Below, piece after piece: positions 1 to 10,632 of a stretch of 64,000 nucleotides of DNA. The stretch's first letter is position 1. Every line of letters begins with the position of its first letter. Where the stretch lies: positions 1-64,000 of the forward strand of contig NZ_AP018560.1 of assembly GCF_003967035.1 (NCBI RefSeq), written 5' to 3'. The position numbers and the translations under genes are program-made. Below the pieces are notes generated by a model. The model worked only from the letters and a program-made list of their open reading frames with translations. It had not been told where the DNA came from and did not search any database. Source of the DNA: Aerosticca soli (GTDB taxonomy: Bacteria; Pseudomonadota; Gammaproteobacteria; Xanthomonadales; Rhodanobacteraceae).

Positions 1-7
1 TTATCCC

Positions 8-1336
8 ATGAGTGATCTGTGGCGGCGCTGCCTGGCGCACCTCGAAAGCGAACTCGGCGCCGAGGAGCTGCATACCTGGCTGATGCCGCTGCAGGCGCGC
101 GAGGAAGGCTCGGCGCTCATTCTTTACGCGCCCAATCCGTACACCCTGGATACGGTGCGCAACCGTTATCTCGCGCGCATCGGCACGTTGCTCGAACAGC
201 TCGACGGCCACGCGCACGAGCTTCGCCTGGAAGTCGGCTCGAGCGCAAAGCGTCCGGGCAAGGCCGCGGCAACGCCGCGCCCGTCTGCCGCCGGCGAGGC
301 GCCCGCCGCCAGTCACGTGCACAACCTCGATGCGCACTACACCTTCGACACCTTCGTCGAGGGCAAGTCCAACCAGCTCGGCAAGGCGGCCGCCATGCAG
401 GTGGCGATGAATCCGGGGCGGGCGTACAACCCGCTGCTGCTCTACGGCGGCACCGGCCTGGGCAAGACGCATCTGATGCACGCGGCAGGCAACCTGATGC
501 GCGAACGCGACCCGGACTGCAAGGTCCTCTACCTGCGCTCGGAACAGTTCGTCGGCTCGATGATCGAGGCCCTGCGCACCAAGAGCATGGACGAATTCAA
601 GCGCCGCTTCCGCTCGGTGGATGCGCTACTGATCGACGACATCCAGTTCTTCGCCGGCAAGGACACCACCCAGGAGGAGTTCTTCCACACCTTCAATGCG
701 CTGTTCGAGGCCAAGCAGCAGATCATCCTGACCTGCGACCGCTATCCGAAGGAAGTGGACAAGCTCGAACCGCGGCTGAAATCGCGGCTGGGCTGGGGCC
801 TGTCGGTGGCGATCGAGCCGCCGGACTTCGAGACCCGCGCGGCGATCCTGTTGGCCAAGGCGCAGGAAAAGGGCGTCGCCATCGGCGAGGACGTCGCCAT
901 GCTGCTGGCAAAGCGGATCCGCTCCAACGTGCGCGACCTCGAAGGCGCACTCAACACCCTGGCCGCGCGCGCCAACTTCTACGGCAAGCCGATCACCGTC
1001 GCCTTCGCCGAGGAAACCTTGCGCGACCTCCTGGCCACCCATGCCCAGGCGGTGACCGTGCCCAACATCCAGAAAACGGTGGCCGACTACTACCAGGTAC
1101 GGCTGCAGGATCTGCTCTCCAAGCGCCGGGTGCGCTCGCTCGCCCGACCGCGCCAGATCGCGATGGCCCTGTCCAAGGAATTGACCGAACACAGCCTGCC
1201 GGAAATCGGCGAAGCCTTCGGCGGGCGTGACCACACCACGGTGCTGCACGCCTGCCGGACGATCAAGAAACTGCGCGAGGCCGACCCTCGCATGCGTCAG
1301 GACTGGGAGCAGTTCATCCGCATCCTGACAGGATGA
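8..1336 (+). CDS. dnaA: Chromosomal replication initiator DnaA
   Basis: DnaA binds origin DnaA boxes as an ATP-dependent filament, melts the origin and loads the replicative helicase. The 442-residue product has all four expected parts: an N-terminal helicase/DiaA-interaction domain (about 1-80), a short Ala/Pro/Lys-rich linker (about 80-105), an AAA+ domain with Walker A GGTGLGKT at 147-154 and Walker B LLIDDIQ at 207-213, and a C-terminal DNA-binding domain with the signature RDHTTVLHA at 407-415. Length is normal for xanthomonads. ATG at base 8 is the first start, and only seven upstream bases are in the window, so its promoter is not visible. dnaN follows after a 230-base gap that looks like the origin. 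Identification is certain. Confidence 0.98.
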   Translation: MSDLWRRCLAHLESELGAEELHTWLMPLQAREEGSALILYAPNPYTLDTVRNRYLARIGTLLEQLDGHAHELRLEVGSSAKRPGKAAATPRPSAAGEAPAASHVHNLDAHYTFDTFVEGKSNQLGKAAAMQVAMNPGRAYNPLLLYGGTGLGKTHLMHAAGNLMRERDPDCKVLYLRSEQFVGSMIEALRTKSMDEFKRRFRSVDALLIDDIQFFAGKDTTQEEFFHTFNALFEAKQQIILTCDRYPKEVDKLEPRLKSRLGWGLSVAIEPPDFETRAAILLAKAQEKGVAIGEDVAMLLAKRIRSNVRDLEGALNTLAARANFYGKPITVAFAEETLRDLLATHAQAVTVPNIQKTVADYYQVRLQDLLSKRRVRSLARPRQIAMALSKELTEHSLPEIGEAFGGRDHTTVLHACRTIKKLREADPRMRQDWEQFIRILTG

Positions 1337-1566
1337 GCTTTTCTCTTGAAAAGCCCCCGCACAAGCTGTGAATAATAGGTGGACAGCTCGCTTGCTGTTT
1401 TTATGCACAACCGATACACAGGGCAGAAAGGGTTTTCAAGGCCTGCTTTGTATTCAAGCAACTCTTTGATTGGCAAGAAATTTTAGCCGAATTCCACAGA
1501 CTCCGGCCGTACTACTGCCACCACCACCTTTCTTTTTTCAAGAACAAGGCTAGTTAAGGACATTCC
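1337..1566. other. oriC: Probable origin of replication (dnaA-dnaN intergenic)
   Basis: This 230-base gap is clearly more AT-rich than its surroundings. It holds two perfect TTATNCACA DnaA boxes: one on the minus strand at 1367-1375 (reads TTATTCACA) and one on the plus strand at 1401-1409 (TTATGCACA). A 7/9 match, CGATACACA, follows at 1412-1420. Bases about 1445-1500 and 1535-1560 are AT-rich and could be the unwinding element. In pseudomonads and xanthomonads the origin lies beside dnaA, which agrees. The dnaN promoter must also lie here. The number of boxes is modest, so part of the origin may lie upstream of dnaA, outside the window. Confidence 0.7.
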
Positions 1567-2667
1567 ATGCAACTCAGCATCCAGCGCGAAGCCCTGCTCA
1601 AACCCTTGCAACAGGTGGCCGGGGTGGTGGAACGGCGGCAGACCCTGCCGATCCTGGCTAATCTGCTCGTACGCGTCGAACAGGGCGAACTCACGCTCAC
1701 CGGCACCGATCTCGAGGTCGAGATGACCGCGCGCACCGCGGTCGAATCGGCCGAAAACGGTGAAACCACCCTGCCGGCGCGCAAGTTGTTCGACATCGTC
1801 CGGGCGCTACCTGAGGGGGTGCGCCTCCAGATGAAACTCAACGGCGATCGTATGGCCTTGACCGCCGGGCGCAGCCGTTTCACCTTGGCCACCCTGCCGG
1901 CCGGCGAATTTCCGGTCATCGAGCAGATCGAACTGCTGGAACGCATCGCCGTACCCGAGGAACGCCTGCTCGGCCTCATCCAGGGCACCGCCTTCGCCAT
2001 GGCCAATCAGGACGTGCGCTATTACCTGAACGGCATGCTGATCGACCTGCAGGATGCGCGGATCCGCTGCGTCGCCACCGACGGCCATCGTCTGGCCTTG
2101 CAAGAAGCCGAACTAGCCCAATCGGTGGCGACGCGACGGCAGATCATCGTGCCGCGCAAGGGCGTGAATGAGCTGGCCGGCCTTCTGCAGGGCGGCGAGG
2201 GTGAAGTTCAACTGGAACTCGGTCGCAATCACCTGCGGGTCCGCCGGGACGAGGTGACTTTCACCTCCAAGCTGATCGACGGCCGCTTCCCGGATTACGA
2301 AGCCGTCATTCCTCTCGGTGCCGACAAAACCGCCATCCTGGATCGCGAGGGCTTGCGCGGTGCGCTGCAGCGGGCGGCCATCCTCTCCAATGAAAAGTAT
2401 CGCGGCGTCCGACTCGAACTTTCCCCCGGCCGCCTGCGGGTCATCGCCCATAATCCCGAGCAGGAAGAGGCGATCGAGGAAATCGAGGCGCAGACGATGG
2501 TCGACGACCTCGCCGTCGGCTTCAACGTCGGCTACCTCCTGGATGCCCTGGGCGCGTTGCGACATCCGGAAGTCAAGCTTCATCTGCGGGACGCCCAGTC
2601 GAGCTGCCTGATCCAGGACAGTGACAACGCCCAGGCGCGCCATGTGGTCATGCCCTTGCGGCTGTGA
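1567..2667 (+). CDS. dnaN: DNA polymerase III sliding clamp (beta subunit)
   Basis: The beta clamp encircles DNA as a dimer and tethers DNA polymerase III and other clamp-binding proteins. The 366-residue product has the exact length of the family and its three repeated clamp folds; it starts MQLSIQREALLKPLQQVAG and ends with the typical HVVMPLRL, whose C-terminal MPLRL forms part of the protein-binding pocket. ATG at 1567 is preceded by an AAGGA ribosome site (bases 1556-1560). The stop codon overlaps a GTG start for recF by four bases (GTGA), suggesting translational coupling. Confidence 0.98.
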   Translation: MQLSIQREALLKPLQQVAGVVERRQTLPILANLLVRVEQGELTLTGTDLEVEMTARTAVESAENGETTLPARKLFDIVRALPEGVRLQMKLNGDRMALTAGRSRFTLATLPAGEFPVIEQIELLERIAVPEERLLGLIQGTAFAMANQDVRYYLNGMLIDLQDARIRCVATDGHRLALQEAELAQSVATRRQIIVPRKGVNELAGLLQGGEGEVQLELGRNHLRVRRDEVTFTSKLIDGRFPDYEAVIPLGADKTAILDREGLRGALQRAAILSNEKYRGVRLELSPGRLRVIAHNPEQEEAIEEIEAQTMVDDLAVGFNVGYLLDALGALRHPEVKLHLRDAQSSCLIQDSDNAQARHVVMPLRL

Positions 2668-3824
2668 CGTCTCCGGGGCGCGGACCCTTGCCGCAGACAC
2701 CAGCATTCGTCGCCACGCAATGGCCAGCGGTACAAACCACCGATGCCCTGTGGGTGCGGCAACTGGTGCTGCATCACCTGCGGTGCTTTGCAGAGGCTAG
2801 ACTCGACCTGGCGCCTGGCATCAATGTCATCACCGGTCCCAACGGCGCCGGCAAGACCAGTCTGCTCGAGGCGGTTTATCTGCTTTCGCACGGCCATTCC
2901 TTCCGTGCCGGCGGCCCACAGGCGCTGCTGCGTCGCGGGGCCGAGGCTTTGGACGTGTTTGCTGAGCTCCTTCGCGCCGGTTCATCCCACCGGCTCGGAC
3001 TGGGGCGACGCTCGGGTCACTGGGAGGCGCGCCTCGACGGACGGGATGTCGCTCTCGCGGAGCTCCTGGGCCAATGCGCGGTGGTGTGCTTTGAGCCCGG
3101 ATCGCATGCCTTGATTTCCGGGCCACCCGAGGAGCGGCGCCGTTTCATGGATTGGGGCGTGTTCCACGTGGAACCCAGCTTTCTTGGCCACTGGCGGCGC
3201 TACCGTCGTGCCTTGGAACAGCGAAACGCCTTGCTGCGCCATGGCGTCATCGCCGACGGCGAATATCGTCCCTGGGAAGAGAGCATGGGCGAAACCGCTG
3301 CACTACTGGACCAGGCCCGTGTGCGTTATCTCGAAGCTTTGCAGAAGCCACTGACCCGCTTACTCGACCGGTTGATTCCGGAGTTGGGTTGCGTGGAGCT
3401 ACGTTATCGCCGTGGTTGGCCGGCGGATAGCGAGCTCGCCGCCTATTTGGCCGCATCCCGACTGACCGATCAGCAGCGCGGTCATACGAGTGCAGGCAGC
3501 CATCGCGCCGTCTGGAGCATCCATTTCGCAGCCGCCCCACAGCGCGAACATCTGTCTCGGGGACAAGAAAAGCTCGTCGCCCTGGCCTGCCTGCTGGCTC
3601 AGGCCGCCGTCCATGCCGAACACGCCGGTTTCTGGCCGATCATTGCTTTTGATGACCTGGCCTCGGAGCTGGACCGGGATCACCAGCGCATGGTGGTGGA
3701 TCAACTGCTCGCCTGCGGTGCCCAAGTCCTCGTGACCGGAACCGAGATACCGGACGCCTTGAGCACAAGGACCACCCGGCGGTTTCACGTGGAACAGGGC
3801 GGGCGGGTCCAGCTGATACAATGA
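2664..3824 (+). CDS. recF: DNA gap repair ATPase RecF
   Basis: RecF is an SMC-like ATPase that, with RecO and RecR, loads RecA at single-strand gaps. Visible are Walker A GPNGAGKT (residues 58-65 from this start), the ABC-type signature SRGQEKLVALACLLAQA and Walker B IIAFDDLASELD. The start is uncertain. GTG at 2664 overlaps the dnaN stop (GTGA) and gives 386 residues. GTG at 2754 gives 356 residues starting MRQLVLHHLRCF, with Walker A at residue 28, which matches E. coli RecF spacing better. Neither has a clear ribosome site. I list the coupled start but regard 2754 as equally likely. gyrB follows closely. Confidence 0.95.
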   Translation: MTSPGRGPLPQTPAFVATQWPAVQTTDALWVRQLVLHHLRCFAEARLDLAPGINVITGPNGAGKTSLLEAVYLLSHGHSFRAGGPQALLRRGAEALDVFAELLRAGSSHRLGLGRRSGHWEARLDGRDVALAELLGQCAVVCFEPGSHALISGPPEERRRFMDWGVFHVEPSFLGHWRRYRRALEQRNALLRHGVIADGEYRPWEESMGETAALLDQARVRYLEALQKPLTRLLDRLIPELGCVELRYRRGWPADSELAAYLAASRLTDQQRGHTSAGSHRAVWSIHFAAAPQREHLSRGQEKLVALACLLAQAAVHAEHAGFWPIIAFDDLASELDRDHQRMVVDQLLACGAQVLVTGTEIPDALSTRTTRRFHVEQGGRVQLIQ

Positions 3825-6296
<2,472 letters not shown>

Positions 6297-6445
6297 GCGC
6301 AGATGGCAGCGCCAAGGTCAAGGTCTTGATTTGCATGTTTTTTGCGGCGACGCAGCTTGTCGCCGCCGGCCCGATCAGGCTACGCTCCAGCGCTTGCACA
6401 TCGTTGCCCCGTTTCCATCCGGACTAAACCTCAAGGGAACTCGCC

Positions 6446-7732
6446 ATGAAACGACCCGCCCTGGGCACACTGCTGGCCGGCGCCGCGTTGGCCTTCGCGT
6501 TTGCCGCGGCACCGACGACGCAGGCCGCCGATCGCCATGCGGACAAGAAAGAGGTGCTCTATCCCAATGCCACCCGCCAGGAGCCCAAGCTCGACCTGAC
6601 CAGCGCCAAGGACCAGAAGGCGCTGAACGAGGCCCTGGACGCGGTCAATGAGGGCGACAAGGCCAAGGCCGTGCCGCTGCTGCAGGACATCATCGAGCAC
6701 AGCAAGAGCAAGTACGCCCAGGCGCTGGCGCTGCAGGGGCTGGCCAACCTCAAGTACAACGATGGCGACGTCAAGGGCGCGATCGAAAGCCTCAAGCAGG
6801 CGCTCGACAATGGCGTGTTGCCCAACGACACCTATTTCCAGCTGCTCTATGAGCTGGCGCAGTTCTACGTCGCCGACGAGCAGTACCAGCAGGCACTCGA
6901 TACGCTGACCAAATGGCGCAGCGAAGGCCGCAAGGAAACCGCCGAGTCGTATGCGCTGGAAGGCAACATCGATTACCGCCTCGGCAAGTATCAGGAAGCG
7001 ATCGCCGCGATCAAGAAGGCGCAGTCGTTGACCGACAAGCCGCAGGATTCCTGGAACCAGATCCTGATGGCGAGCTACGCCGAAACGGGCCAGACCGACC
7101 AGGCCGCTCAGCTCGCGCAGCAGCAGCTGGCCGACAACCCGAACGATCCCGCGGCCCTGAACAATGCGGTCGCGGTGCTGATGCAGGCGCAGAAATACCC
7201 CCAGGCGATCGAGCTTCTGGAAAAGGCGCGCGCCGCCGGTGCCTTCAAGGACGAAAAGCAGTACGTCAACCTGGCCAAGCTCTACCTGGTCAACGGCCAG
7301 GACAGCCCCGATCCCAAGCCCAATGCGGCCAAGGCGGTGGCCGTGCTCGAGGAAGGCCTGTCCAAGGGCATCATCGCCGCCAATGCCGACAACGAGAAGC
7401 TGTTGGGCGACGCGGCCTACATCGCCGAACAGCCGGCCAAGGCGATCGAGGCCTACAAGAAGGCCATTCCCCAGGCGAAGGACGGTGAACCCGCCCTGCG
7501 TGCAGGCCAGCTGCTCCTCACCGAGGGCAAATATGCGGAGGCCAAGACGATGATCCAGCAAGCCATCGCCAAGGGCGTCGAGCACAAGGGCCGGGCCTAC
7601 CTGCTGCTTGCCGAGGCCGAGCGCAATCTCAAGGACAAGGCCGGCGCCATTGCGGCCATGAAGCAGGCCGCGCAGGACCCGGAAACGGCCGCCAAGGCCA
7701 ACGCCTGGCTCAAGCAGACGGGCGGCAAGTGA
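6446..7732 (+). CDS. Periplasmic tetratricopeptide-repeat protein
   Basis: A 428-residue exported protein. Residues 1-27 form a Sec signal (MKRP, a hydrophobic Ala/Leu run, then TTQA before the mature ADRHADKK). The rest is a chain of Ala-rich 34-residue helical pairs typical of TPR domains, for example segments around 60-130, 145-215 and 290-400 with repeated A-x(2)-Y/L-x(3)-G-x-Y-x(2)-A patterns (YQEAIAAIKKAQ, YPQAIELLEKA, YAEAKTMIQQAI). A TPR gene at this place, just before tonB-exbB-exbD, is known in xanthomonads; its partner is not established. A scaffold role near the TonB complex is only an inference. A hairpin just after the stop separates it from tonB. Confidence 0.85.
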   Translation: MKRPALGTLLAGAALAFAFAAAPTTQAADRHADKKEVLYPNATRQEPKLDLTSAKDQKALNEALDAVNEGDKAKAVPLLQDIIEHSKSKYAQALALQGLANLKYNDGDVKGAIESLKQALDNGVLPNDTYFQLLYELAQFYVADEQYQQALDTLTKWRSEGRKETAESYALEGNIDYRLGKYQEAIAAIKKAQSLTDKPQDSWNQILMASYAETGQTDQAAQLAQQQLADNPNDPAALNNAVAVLMQAQKYPQAIELLEKARAAGAFKDEKQYVNLAKLYLVNGQDSPDPKPNAAKAVAVLEEGLSKGIIAANADNEKLLGDAAYIAEQPAKAIEAYKKAIPQAKDGEPALRAGQLLLTEGKYAEAKTMIQQAIAKGVEHKGRAYLLLAEAERNLKDKAGAIAAMKQAAQDPETAAKANAWLKQTGGK

Positions 7733-7737
7733 TCTAA

Positions 7738-7763
7738 AAGCCCGCCACGTGGCTGCCGGGCTT
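7738..7763 (+). terminator. Hairpin after the TPR gene
   Basis: Seven-base perfect stem AAGCCCG/CGGGCTT around a 12-base loop, four bases after the TPR stop codon, followed by GATTTGCC. The U-rich tail is weak, so it is a partial or inefficient terminator, or an attenuator ahead of tonB. Confidence 0.45.
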
Positions 7764-7773
7764 GATTTGCCCG

Positions 7774-7796
7774 GCGTCACGCTGGTGATGTGACGC
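7774..7796. promoter_or_regulatory. Inverted repeat upstream of tonB
   Basis: Perfect 7-base arms GCGTCAC and GTGACGC separated by nine bases, 138 bases ahead of tonB. The sequence TATACAAAAG follows directly and could hold a -10 element. The arms do not fit a Fur box or the CRP/Clp consensus in the right orientation, so the binder is unknown. Confidence 0.35.
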
Positions 7797-7933
7797 TATA
7801 CAAAAGCATTCAGCTGTTGTAACGTTTTAGAACCCCGTTTCTCCCAGCTCGCGACAAATGCCGTGTCCAGCGCATTTGCCGCGCCGTGCTGCGGGCACGC
7901 GATCCGATCGAACCGATTCGACCAAAGTGACAG

Positions 7934-8593
7934 ATGGCCTCAAGTAACGAAACAACCGGCAATCCGCCGTTCAATTGGAGGCGCACCTGGGCGCTGGCCG
8001 TGGCCATCGCACTCCACGCGTTCGCATTCCTGATGCTGGTCGCGCCGATGGCACCGCCGAAATCGGAGGCCAAGAAGCAGGAGCGCGTGGTGCAGATCAA
8101 TTTCATCGAGCCGCCGCCACCACCGCCACCGCCACCGCCGCCGCCGCCCGAACCGCCCAAGCAGCCGCCGCCGAAGATCATCCAGCAGGTGAAGCCGCCG
8201 CCGACGCCGCCACCGCCGGCACCGCCGCCGGCCGTCGAAGAGGCTTCCACCAACCCCCAGCCGGCCCCTCCGCCGGCGCCGCCGGCACCCCCGGCTCCGC
8301 CCTCGGAGATAGCCGCCAGCCAGGATCTCACTTACAACAGCCGCATCACGCCCAAGTATCCGCCGCAGGCGATCCGCCAGCGGCATGAGGGCACCGTGGT
8401 GTTGTTGATCCTGGTGGGTGTCGATGGCACGCCGAAGGACATCAAGGTGGAACAGTCCAGCGGTTACCGCGAACTCGACCGCGCCGCCGTCGAGGCCGCG
8501 CAACGCTGGCGCTTCAATCCGACCGTGCGCAACGGTCAAAAAGTGGAGGGGTACGCCCGCGTGCCCGTCAATTTCAATCTCAACCAGCTGTAA
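7934..8593 (+). CDS. tonB: Energy transducer TonB
   Basis: TonB spans the periplasm and passes proton-motive energy from ExbB/ExbD to outer-membrane TonB-dependent receptors. The 219-residue product has one N-terminal membrane helix (about 18-38, TWALAVAIALHAFAFLMLV), a long Pro-rich spacer (about 57-130, including a run of 13 consecutive prolines after EP), and the C-terminal receptor-binding domain (about 135-219) with YPPQAIRQRHEGTVVL, SSGYRELDRAAVEAAQRW and a final hydrophobic strand. exbB and two exbD genes follow on the same strand, as in Xanthomonas. The likely client in this window is the receptor at 45168-47681. Confidence 0.96.
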   Translation: MASSNETTGNPPFNWRRTWALAVAIALHAFAFLMLVAPMAPPKSEAKKQERVVQINFIEPPPPPPPPPPPPPEPPKQPPPKIIQQVKPPPTPPPPAPPPAVEEASTNPQPAPPPAPPAPPAPPSEIAASQDLTYNSRITPKYPPQAIRQRHEGTVVLLILVGVDGTPKDIKVEQSSGYRELDRAAVEAAQRWRFNPTVRNGQKVEGYARVPVNFNLNQL

Positions 8594-8644
8594 CCGCAGC
8601 TACGGTCCCCATCCTGGCCTGACTTAAAAACCAAAGGTAGCGTT

Positions 8645-9403
8645 ATGTTCCTTCAAGACACCTCCGCACCGGCCGCTGGCGGCACCACCAATGCCGAAGC
8701 CATGAAGCAGATGGGCTTTGACCATCTGATCCACAACTTCGACGCGCTTGGCTGGATCGTGTTCGTCACGCTGGTCATCATGTCCTTCTCGTCCTGGTAC
8801 TTCATCATCGCCAATGCCATCCGCAACGCGATGGTGCGTCGGCGTGCCGACAAGGTGATCCAGGGCTTCTGGAGTGCCTCCTCGACCCAGGAGGCGATCC
8901 GCGAACTCGAGGCCCAGCCCAAGGGCGAGCCGTTCTCCAAGATCGCACTGGATGCCGCCTCGGCTGCAGCTCATCATCAGCAGGCATCACAGGGCGGCGG
9001 TCGTCTGGCCGAATCGCTCAGCCGCTCGGAGTTCATTGACCGCGCATTGCGCCAGGCCGTGGCCCGGGAAAGCCTGCGCCTGGAAGGCGGCCTGACCCTG
9101 CTCGCCACGGTTGGTTCCTCGGCACCGTTCATCGGTCTGCTCGGTACCGTGTGGGGCATCTATCACGCGCTGATCAAGATCTCCGCCTCCGGCAATGCGT
9201 CGATGGAAGCGGTGGCCGGCCCGGTCGGCGAGGCGCTGATCATGACCGCGTTCGGTCTGTTCACCGCCATTCCCGCGGTGCTGGCCTACAACGCCTTCAA
9301 CCGCGCCAACCGCGTGACCTACGCCAAGTTCGACGAATTCGCGCACGACCTGCACGACTTCTTTGCCACCGGCTCTCGCGTCGAGAGCATCGAAAACAAG
9401 TGA
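8645..9403 (+). CDS. exbB: Biopolymer transport protein ExbB (MotA/TolQ/ExbB family)
   Basis: ExbB forms the pentameric proton channel that, with ExbD, energises TonB. The 252-residue product shows the expected three membrane segments: one near the N terminus (about 36-58, LGWIVFVTLVIMSFSSWYFII) and two in the C-terminal half (about 150-175, LLATVGSSAPFIGLLGTVWG, and 195-220, VGEALIMTAFGLFTAIPAVL), which contain the conserved family motifs. Spacing to exbD1 is 11 bases and the ribosome site AAAGG lies upstream of the ATG. It belongs to the tonB operon. Confidence 0.96.
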   Translation: MFLQDTSAPAAGGTTNAEAMKQMGFDHLIHNFDALGWIVFVTLVIMSFSSWYFIIANAIRNAMVRRRADKVIQGFWSASSTQEAIRELEAQPKGEPFSKIALDAASAAAHHQQASQGGGRLAESLSRSEFIDRALRQAVARESLRLEGGLTLLATVGSSAPFIGLLGTVWGIYHALIKISASGNASMEAVAGPVGEALIMTAFGLFTAIPAVLAYNAFNRANRVTYAKFDEFAHDLHDFFATGSRVESIENK

Positions 9404-9414
9404 GGTCTTAACTC

Positions 9415-9834
9415 ATGGCGATGAGCACTGGAGGAGACTCCAGCGGCGCAATGTCGGAAATCAACGTCACGCCGCTGGTCGACGTGATGTTGGTGCTGCT
9501 GATCATCTTCATGATCACGGCGCCGCTGATGTCACACCGCATCACGGTCAAGCTGCCGACGGCCAACCCCAAGACGGTCGATACCGGTCCGATCGAGCCG
9601 CACGACCTCGCCATCAAGGACGACGGCAGCCTGTATCTGGACGATATCCCGGTCACCGAATCCGAGCTCAAGGCCAAGCTCGTGGTGTTCGCATCGCAGA
9701 CACCGCAGCCGGAACTGCAGATCCGCGCGGACAAGGGTCTGGAGTGGAAGAACATCGGCAAGATCCTCAGCGATGCCAAGGCGGCCGGCATGGTGCACAT
9801 TGCCTTCATGACCACTGGCAACGGCAAGGAGTAG
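9415..9834 (+). CDS. exbD: Biopolymer transport protein ExbD, first copy
   Basis: ExbD is the peptidoglycan-proximal stator partner of ExbB. The 139-residue product has the single N-terminal membrane helix with the essential aspartate in NVTPLVDVMLVLLIIF (about 16-32) and a periplasmic domain (about 50-139). Two exbD genes in tandem are usual in Xanthomonas, where the copies are not equivalent. The DNA for the membrane helix is identical over 65 bases to that of the second copy, while the rest diverges. Confidence 0.95.
   Translation: MAMSTGGDSSGAMSEINVTPLVDVMLVLLIIFMITAPLMSHRITVKLPTANPKTVDTGPIEPHDLAIKDDGSLYLDDIPVTESELKAKLVVFASQTPQPELQIRADKGLEWKNIGKILSDAKAAGMVHIAFMTTGNGKE
9460..9524 (+). repeat. 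65-base perfect direct repeat, copy 1 (in exbD1)
   Basis: This stretch, encoding the membrane helix that starts INVTPLVDVML, is identical base for base to 9883-9947 in exbD2. Sequence on both sides differs between the genes, including third codon positions, so identity here exceeds what protein conservation alone requires. Confidence 0.95.
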
Positions 9835-9840
9835 CAGGAC

Positions 9841-10257
9841 ATGGCATTCAGTACGGGCAGTAGCAAGGGCCCGATGGCCGACATCAACGTCACGCCGCTG
9901 GTCGACGTGATGTTGGTGCTGCTGATCATCTTCATGATCACGGCGCCCATGTTGACCCACAAGGTGAAGATCGACCTGCCGCAGCCCAACCCCAACGTGG
10001 TGCAGCCGGAAAATCCGCCGGAGCCGGTGCGCTTGCGCATCGACCAGTCCGGTTCGCTGTACTGGAACGACACCCCGATCGACGAGCTCGGCCTCAAGGC
10101 GCAGCTGCAGGTGATCGGTGGACTCGGTGATCCCAGCAAACAGCCGGAAGTGCAGATCAGTGCGGCCGATGGCGTGCCTTACGAGGCCGTGGCCCGCGTG
10201 CTCGCCGATGCCAAGAGCTACGGCCTGACCAAGATCGGCTTCAACGAAAGCGAATGA
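9841..10257 (+). CDS. exbD: Biopolymer transport protein ExbD, second copy
   Basis: Second ExbD paralogue, 138 residues, six bases after the first. It has the same membrane helix with the essential aspartate (NVTPLVDVML, about 16-25) but a different periplasmic domain containing PQPNPNVVQPENPPEPV and a C terminus GLTKIGFNESE. In X. campestris the second ExbD is dispensable for iron uptake but needed for some plant interactions; whether that applies here is unknown. A large hairpin terminator follows the stop, marking the operon end. Confidence 0.94.
   Translation: MAFSTGSSKGPMADINVTPLVDVMLVLLIIFMITAPMLTHKVKIDLPQPNPNVVQPENPPEPVRLRIDQSGSLYWNDTPIDELGLKAQLQVIGGLGDPSKQPEVQISAADGVPYEAVARVLADAKSYGLTKIGFNESE
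9883..9947 (+). repeat. 65-base perfect direct repeat, copy 2 (in exbD2)
   Basis: Identical to 9460-9524, offset 423 bases. Recombination between the copies would fuse the two exbD genes into one in-frame gene. Confidence 0.95.
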
Positions 10258-10272
10258 GGCAAAGCCGCCTGA

Positions 10273-10356
10273 CGGCGCAGACGTCGATCCCATGACTCGA
10301 GTGGCCATCATCATTGGCCTCTCAGCGATGGAAGATCGATGCCTGCGCCGTTTTTT
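10273..10356 (+). terminator. Intrinsic terminator of the tonB-exb operon
   Basis: The outer stem pairs 10273-10289 with 10334-10350: 17 positions with one mismatch and one G-U pair. The loop holds a second small hairpin (TGGCC...GGCCT around 10302-10321). TTTTTTC follows at 10351-10357. The size is unusual but the stem plus six-T run is a strong Rho-independent signal 16 bases after exbD2. Confidence 0.8.
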
Positions 10357-10438
10357 CGTGTCGGCGCAACAGGGGTGACCTGACGGCCGCGCAGCGGCAG
10401 CGCTTCTCGGCCGGCCCGCCGCGCAAGGATCGCTGGCG

Positions 10439-10615
10439 TTTCTCGGCCTGAGCCTCAAGGCCGGCGGCGCGCCGAGCGGCAAGCTCGCCGATGGCATCGA
10501 CGAGGCGTTCGGTTCCTCCGACAAGTTCAAGGAGTTCTCCAAGTCAGCCGTGGGGAACTTCGGCTCCCTGAAGACCGACTCAACATCTGCCGATGGCGGT
10601 GACCAGAGTCCACTC
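10439..10615 (+). pseudogene. Fragment of iron/manganese superoxide dismutase (sodB-like)
   Basis: Reading the frame from 10439 gives LSLKAGGAPSGKLADGIDEA, then FGSSDKFKEFSKSAVGNFGS. This matches the internal part of Fe/Mn superoxide dismutases (family pattern LSPNGGGEPTGALADAI, then FGSFDKFKEEF and SAVGxFGSGW). Compared with the family it has lost one residue in KEEF, and after FGS the conserved GWAWL is missing. A further STSADGGDQSPLG in the same frame resembles the family STSNAxTPL. Upstream, the metal-binding N-terminal half is absent, and the WNS just before LSP is garbled. It is a relic of about 58 codons, not a working gene. The rest of the 10258-10632 gap holds only the terminator. 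Confidence 0.75.
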
Positions 10616-10632
10616 GGCAAGCCCGCAGGGCT

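Noticed and set aside
7774-7796. Fur box ahead of tonB
   Set aside because: The inverted repeat GCGTCAC-N9-GTGACGC lacks the GATAAT-type core of Fur sites; no other Fur-like sequence was seen in the gap.
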